A stretch of DNA of 64,000 nucleotides. It comes from Effrenium voratum (taxonomy: Eukaryota > Sar > Dinophyceae > Suessiales > Symbiodiniaceae). Positions 58,346-64,000 of the stretch are shown here, one piece after another (position 1 is the first letter of the stretch; the number at the start of each line of letters is the position of its first letter). The DNA lies in the NCBI GenBank assembly GCA_963377175.1, contig CAUJNA010000572.1, positions 116,001 through 180,000 on the forward strand, written 5' to 3'. The position numbers and the translations under genes are program-made. Under the pieces are notes generated by a model. The model searched no databases and had not been told where the DNA came from. It saw only the letters and a list, made by a program, of their open reading frames with translations.

Positions 58346-59500
58346 AGGAAAGAATTCTGAGGGGCCCACATTGTTGAATATTGTGTTCAAATGTTTACTG
58401 ATTTGTAGGCAAGTCTATGGGAAAGATATCCTGTGTAATGTTTCCTTCGAACTCAACACAGGAATTCTGATTGGATTATGTCCTTATTAAATTCTTTGTG
58501 ATTGTGAAGTTGAGTAGAACTTGATAAATGTATTAAGCACAATTCAGAAGGAAAGAAGTCAGTGTGGCTTAGTGATGCAGGGTGCTTGCAATCCAGGATG
58601 CTTGTGCCAAAACAGGCTGCCCAAGTGTGATACTAAAGGAGTACTAGTGGAATACAAAGGGGTAGCGCGTGCAGTGGAGACTCCAGGCAGAGATACAGGA
58701 GGAACACAAACCAGCAACCTCAAGAAACACCATGGCAAGGTTCTCACAGGCTTTCGAGTTGTCCAGACAAAGTGTGCCAACCCCGAGTTTCCAAAAAACA
58801 AAAGCAAAACAAAAAGAAGCCCCAGACTCATGCCCCAGATCCTGGAGACACTTTGCGTGGGGCCTGGAGTTTTGAAGTTAAAAATGAGTTTTCCAATGCG
58901 TCCAAGCCGCGCGGCATTTTGCTGCGTTGGCCTTGTCTCGCTGCACAGCCCTCTTCTTGCCTTGGGCTAGGACGAGGCCCAGAATGTGGTTGCAGCTCAG
59001 TACTGCTGTGAGGGATCACGGTGGGACGAGCCTGTGAGTAAGCGCTGCCATTCAAGGATGTCACGCCTGCCCTAATCCCGCCAGTCGCGTTTCGCTGGTG
59101 CGGGCGGGCCTAGGCAGTGGCGCTTCTCGCCACACTTGGGTCTCTGAGCCTGAGGGTCTCCAAGTCGAGGAGGCGACGTCTGCAGAGCCTCCTGGGCCTT
59201 AGGCAGCGGCTCCGCGCTTCCCACCTCGGCAGCTTTCGCTCAGACCTCAGTCCCCAGATCCTGGAGACACACCCCCATGGGGCCTGGAGTTTTGGTTTGT
59301 TAGTTTTTTATTGAAAACTCAAGGTTGTTGTGAAAAGTGAGAAAGCCCCGAGCTTACCAAAACCAAAACCTCAGACCCCGTGCCTGCTGGGGCCTGGATA
59401 TTTGTTCAGTTTCTTTTGCAAAGTTCAAGGTTTTTTCCCCAGATAGCTGAAAGCCATAGGGGTTCTAACTTCTAGTAAAGAGGGGGAAGTGATTTGCGAG
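58346..59500. other. Host stretch with a duplicated CCAGATCCTGGAGACAC segment
   Basis: CCCAGATCCTGGAGACAC followed by GGGGCCTGGAGTTTT occurs at about 58834 and again at about 59251, a dispersed repeat. No gene is seen. Confidence 0.4.
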
Positions 59501-59940
59501 ATTGATGGGCTGGTGCTAAGGGGCGTGCAGTTTGGGGTGCTGGTTTTTGCGGATTGGGGTGCTGTTTGACGTGCTGATGGCGGTGCGGGCGCATCTTTTC
59601 AAGATTGACGGTAGGGTGCTAGGGGGCATGCAGTTTGGGGGTGCTGGTGCAGGTGCTGTTTTGGGTGCACGGGGGCATGCAGTTTGGGGTGCTCGTGCTG
59701 GTGGTGTTTTGGGATGCTATTTGGGGAGCTGTTTGAGGTGCTGGTGGCGGTGCGGGCGCAATTTGCGACAGTTTGGGGTGCTGCTGCAGGTGCTGTTTTG
59801 GGATGCTGTTGGAGGTGCTAGTGATGGTGCGGGTGCTCGATTGACGGCCGGGTGCTGTTTGGGACGCTCTTCGGGGGGTGCTGTTGGAGGTGCTGGTGTG
59901 CAATCATATTGCAATCATTGCTATTTGGGGTCTATGCTGG
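59500..59940. repeat. Degenerate GGTGCTG minisatellite
   Basis: Imperfect copies of GGTGCTGTTTGGG and GGTGCTGGTG fill this stretch, making spurious Gly/Ala- and Thr/Ser-rich frames. A run of about 18 T follows at about 59948. Confidence 0.75.
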
Positions 59941-59964
59941 TGTACTTCTTTTTTTTTTTTTTTG

Positions 59965-60915
59965 AAAAGTGAGCTTTCAAAAAAACAACAAAGGAGTTTT
60001 TGTTGGTTTTGGACCCCTTAAGTTTCATGTTGAGGATGTCGCAGCACCACTGAAAACCAATTGCAGGCACTGTTAGGGGTCGTAAGTTTGGACCCTTAAG
60101 TGTCGGCTCTTGGAAGACCAGTCGGGGGCAATGATGCTGGGGATGTCGCAGCCAACAGCACGCGATCTCAAGGACGTTGCAAGTAGGGTCGGGTGCAAAT
60201 TCTGCTCTGAACAGCTACCCCGTAGTCTGCCAAAGAACCACCGCCCTGATTTGAGCTGCACCAAGATTTGAACCCACCCACAAACAGCACGTTGCACAGT
60301 AACCTGGGCCCTGACCCGACAGCCGCAATTCAACTCCGAAATAGAGCAACAAGCAAAGACCAACAACAAGCCGCACAAAGTCAACCCCAAATACATCTAG
60401 CCCTTGAAAACCGCATCAAAGCAACCTGCAAAATCCACCGGCTTCAAATCAAGGGGGGCCTTGGTCTGATCGCCTGCCGCCCCAGGGCCTCGGTGGATTA
60501 CGAGATTTGCATGCGGGTGTCCCATTTTCGTTTGATTTTAACGGGGAACAAGAGGAAAACCACTCATTTCGATGGATCCCTATTCTGAGACAAGCCCATG
60601 TCTTGTTTCAACCGCTTGGTGTGGAAAGAATGAGTCACAGGCGGAGTGCTGGGCCCAGCAGGTGCTGAGGGTGCGCGAGGCAGGGGTCAGAATCTCCGAA
60701 GGGCTTGGGCCTTGTGGATTGCCATGAGGTCATCCTCTTAGTGAGCTCCAAGAACCACGCAGCACAGCGACTCTATGTTAGCCTGGGCTATCAGCTTGCT
60801 TTCAAGGCGCGTGAGCCTGTTGGGGTTGCACAAAAAGGGGGGCTGATACTACTTTAGTATTGGGCCGGTGCTTTCTTTTTACAAAACACGCAACAATCGC
60901 TGCAAAATGATAAGG
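59965..60915. other. No gene recognised
   Basis: Only short frames without motifs. Confidence 0.3.
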
Positions 60916-61100
60916 TTCAGAGACTACATAGATAATAATGCTAATAAAAATAGTAAAAACAATAACGATAACAATACCGATAACAATAATAATAATGATG
61001 ATGACAATACTAATAACAACAACAGTAGTAATGATGCTAATAATGATAATAAATAATAATACTATCAATACTAATACTAGTAATAAAAATAATAATCATG
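60916..61100. repeat. AAT/AAC-type simple repeat
   Basis: A cryptic trinucleotide repeat built from AAT, AAC, GAT and AGT units produces Asn- or Ile-only frames. Confidence 0.85.
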
Positions 61101-63049
61101 AAACACCAACAACAATTCAGACACGAGTGATGCAGAGCAGGGAAATGTGTACTTTGCGTACTACACTTGCACTTAAAGTTGCCACTTTGAAGCCGGAGGC
61201 GGGAAACACTGCAAAACGACCAGGGGTAAAGCAAAACGATAACCACGAAAAGGGATCGAAGATTTTCACCCCCTTTGTAAAAGCAATTTCTCTTGCTTTC
61301 TCGCTTCCTGTTGGTGCATGCCTGAGAAAGATTGCGCAGAACTTGTGCAAGGATCCATGGGCACTTCGAGCAGTGCCAGCAGATGATGGAATCAATCGAA
61401 TCCGCGTGACCAACGTGGGCTACGTGCGAACCCTCTCCTTGGAGGCCTTGGAGGCCTTGGAGGCCTTGCTACATCTGTAAATGGAGCACACCTACCCTCT
61501 TTCCAACAGTCATGGAAGTGCACAAAGGGGTTCCGCAAAAGGAAAATAGTCTTCCAAAGTCAACTTCCATGATTGTTGGAGGGAGTGTAGTTGGGAAGGT
61601 TTTTCTCATGGGACCAAAGGAACCGCAGCGCGTTCAGGAGCCAAAAGCCACGGAATCTCAGGCCCGGCGCTGGGTAACAGGTCGAAAGTTGCTTCGGGCT
61701 ATGGCAGAGTCCGCACGAGAAGGCTTGCCTTCAGTTTGTCATTTCGAGATGGCTCCTTTGGCCTGTACGCCCTGACAAGTTTGGTTTGCTTGGCAGCAAG
61801 TTGAAGTTCTGAGGCACCGCCGTGGTCTGTGCTGAAGGACTTCTTGGGTCTCTGAAGGGGCGTTGAAGACACGGAGACGCGAATGCGCGCAATGCGCGCC
61901 AGCGGCGAGATGGGCAGTGCTCGACACGCTCGAGCTCAGTAGCTGTAGCTGGACCGTTGACGCTCGAAAGCCCTTGCACATCTTGAACATAGGGCGCCAT
62001 GTTTTGAGTCGGCCTCCAAATCGTGACGATTCGGGGGGTGGTATCGTAGGTTCAGAGAAGAAAGGACCGTGAATTGAAAAACTGGACCCTGCCTCGGCCT
62101 GCACAGCGAAAAAAGGCGCCAAGTGTGGGAGTTTGCTTCTGGCGGTTTGTAAAGCCTCAGATTCTTTGATTGGCGCCTTTGGACAGGTGCAGCGGAGGAT
62201 ACGAGCACGCTGAGTTTTGATCTTACGTCGGACTACGTTGTGGCAATAGAGCAGGCGGGGCAACAAGTGAAGGAGCAAAGAGTCTTGGTTCATCTGAATC
62301 TTCATCTCAAGCGATGTCAGAATTGTCCAGTGATGACCCCCCTCTACTTTCGTTCTTTGCAGATACCAGTGCTGGAACTTCATTACATTTTTTGGGAGCC
62401 TGGCATGCTGCATAACTTGTTTTCCAAAGGTGGACTGCACACTGGTTGATATTGTGCGTATCGAATCCGTACCGTGGCACTCTTCCCTCGCTGATCTTAT
62501 CCCTCTTATTGCGTGACCATACCGAAACTTGAAGTATCCGTGCTCCTCACTTGGCTTTGAATCTCAGTAAGGAACACCCTCAACACCGATTGACGAACAT
62601 CACCCCCCTGGTACATGACATCAGAGACAAAGGATATCTACCCTTGGTGGCCCCCAGCCGTCCCCTTAGCTTTTCGGGCTTTTAGGCTTTAGTGGCAGTT
62701 TCCATTTCCACTAAAGTCAAACTTTCAGCAGGGGATCTGAGGGCAGCCCGGTAAAGGTCGAGGGCAACCAATCCAAAAACGCCGCGCCAGCGACGCTTCG
62801 CTTCGCAGGCCGCTGTGGGCCACAGCAGCAGCCTGGGCGCGCAGCTGATGCTCTTCACGGCCCGCCGGCCCGGAGCGAACGTCGAATCGATAGATCCGAA
62901 GCGCTGCCCAGGAATGAGGGAATGACCCAAAAACACACTCCAACGGGTGTTTTTTTTTCAAGGGGGAATTCTGGGTACCTTCCCTCATTCCCGCGCCAGC
63001 TCCCAATTTGGGAATGCAATTGTCTTGGCCCTGTTTGTGGTACTTTCCC
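61101..63049. other. Host stretch with weak frames
   Basis: A triple CTTGGAGGC tandem lies at about 61438-61468. The ATG frame 61512-61775 (87 codons) is possible but motif-free. The longer minus frame 61739-62440 has no support. Confidence 0.3.
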
Positions 63050-63205
63050 GATCCTCACGCTTACCTTCCGAAGGTTTTGTCCGATGGGGAAACAATGTAC
63101 ATGAGCAACGGCCCATATGTGGGTACACTCACCAAATTGTCACTGGGAACTGGAGCTTACTTAGCCAAAATCCCCATTGCACACCTCTTTTTGAACGGCT
63201 GCTAG
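63050..63205 (+). CDS. C-terminal exon candidate
   Basis: The frame encodes DPHAYLPKVLSDGETMYMS, NGPYVGTLTKLSLGTGAYLA and KIPIAHLFLNGC up to a stop at 63205. It looks like a natural protein end, but no family is recognised and the acceptor is uncertain (CTTTCCCGATC region). Confidence 0.35.
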   Translation, partial: DPHAYLPKVLSDGETMYMSNGPYVGTLTKLSLGTGAYLAKIPIAHLFLNGC

Positions 63206-64000
63206 GAGGAACTCCTGTGCCAAGTCATTGCACACTGAACATATTGACGGCTCAAATCAGATAGGATAACTTATTCTAGGTGTCGCTTGCACCAAGGCGA
63301 TGGGACAGACGCTTCCCATCAGCGGGCGCCGGCAAAGGTCGCCACCCAGCCGCGCACGGGGCTGAGAGATCTGGCTTCCTCAACTAAGCCTGCAAAGGGC
63401 GTCCGGAAAAAGAGACTCACCCACCATTCTGGTGACGTGAGGGGAAAGGGTCAGAATGAGAGTGTGAGAGTATCAACCGTTGCCACATTTGTCCCCTGTG
63501 AGCAAAAATCAAAAGGCGTTGCAATGGGGCCAGATCTCCCGCCAGTGGACACTGCAACAGTACTCGAGATCCCTGATTGCCCATTCAGGGCCAGATAATT
63601 CGTGGCAGCTCAGAAAGGTCGCCGTATTTGGGCAAACCACAAAGGCACCGAGTTGTTCGTAGCGCCGCTGACATAGGTGCGCTGGGAGGTTCACAGCGGC
63701 CACCAGATCGTGGGTCTGGAGGCACTGTGAGAGCTGTGAGCGCTGTGCCGCGATGGTCGGCTGCTTTCCAAGGAAAAAATATTGCTGTGACTCCTGGTTT
63801 TCTTTCGTGACTTTCATGCGGTGTGCCCAGCGGTGGCGTGACTTCGGATTGGAAGGGGTGAGGAAGGTCGAAACCTCGTATCAGCTGTGAGTCAGGATTT
63901 GCTAGTACTCTCCTGTTCCCACGTGATGTTGCCGTTGCCGCTGTTGCTGCTGCTGCTCTGCTGTTTGCTGCTGTAGTTTGATGATGATGCCGTTGCTATT
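63206..64000. other. Window end, no gene recognised
   Basis: Short frames only. A (GCTGTT)n-like stretch is present at about 63925-63975. Confidence 0.3.

Noticed and set aside
61739..62440. 233-codon minus-strand frame
   Set aside because: No motif, no good start context, and its composition is unlike the supported exons.

Overview
The window reads as nuclear DNA of a eukaryote, most likely a dinoflagellate (inference). The flanks are GC-rich and intron-dense, with short exon-like blocks between AG acceptors and GT donors, many GT, GA, TA and CTT microsatellites, and two secreted-protein genes in single long frames. Two large and apparently young mobile elements, about 0.6 kb apart, fill 15689-50984.

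Element 1 (15689-38677, about 23.0 kb) is a complete Maverick/Polinton-type virus-like DNA transposon. It has 278-bp terminal inverted repeats with no mismatch found by eye and sits in a poly-C tract. Its core is strongly AT-rich. It encodes a retroviral-type DDE integrase, an A32-like packaging ATPase, a double-jelly-roll-type major capsid protein, a penton/minor capsid candidate, a protein-primed family B DNA polymerase, a class 3 lipase, a fibre-like protein with an S74 chaperone domain, a C5-cytosine methyltransferase, several Cys/His-finger proteins, four F-box-like proteins and a small protein with an N-myristoylation signature. Leftward and rightward structural genes diverge from a 39-bp spacer at 27229-27267. 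Two upstream motifs sort the genes: CTACTTAAAGA before the polymerase, a zinc-finger gene and three F-box-like genes, and TTTTCTAAATAA-like before capsid, ATPase, integrase, fibre and methyltransferase. This suggests two transcription classes. The right arm (35775-38399) is host-like in base composition and carries a 575-aa protein with a ubiquitin-like domain, an apparent cargo gene.

Element 2 (39305-50984, about 11.7 kb) is flanked by 343-bp direct repeats that appear identical and lies inside a (GT)n microsatellite. Its reverse transcriptase is Penelope-like (DLSGLFTSIP and GVAMGSP motifs) with an N-terminal GIY-YIG domain, so I read it as an unusually large Penelope-like element. Around the RT are an RS/Pro-rich Gag-like ORF, a 471-aa ORF with a possible ADP-ribosyltransferase-like region, proline/RS-rich ORFs, a Myb/SANT-like ORF, and a tandem array of four paralogous units sharing REW...RDW...GYQR motifs that I do not recognise. 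T/G-rich tracts ending in CAG precede many of these ORFs, pointing to introns or trans-splice acceptors.

The host flanks hold a partial membrane-protein exon (1-495), a secreted Cys-rich protein (3510-4832), an FG-GAP/ASPIC-UnbV (CRTAC1-like) secreted protein (54524-56290), scattered exon candidates and long repeat-rich stretches. All assignments come from reading motifs by eye; no database search was run.
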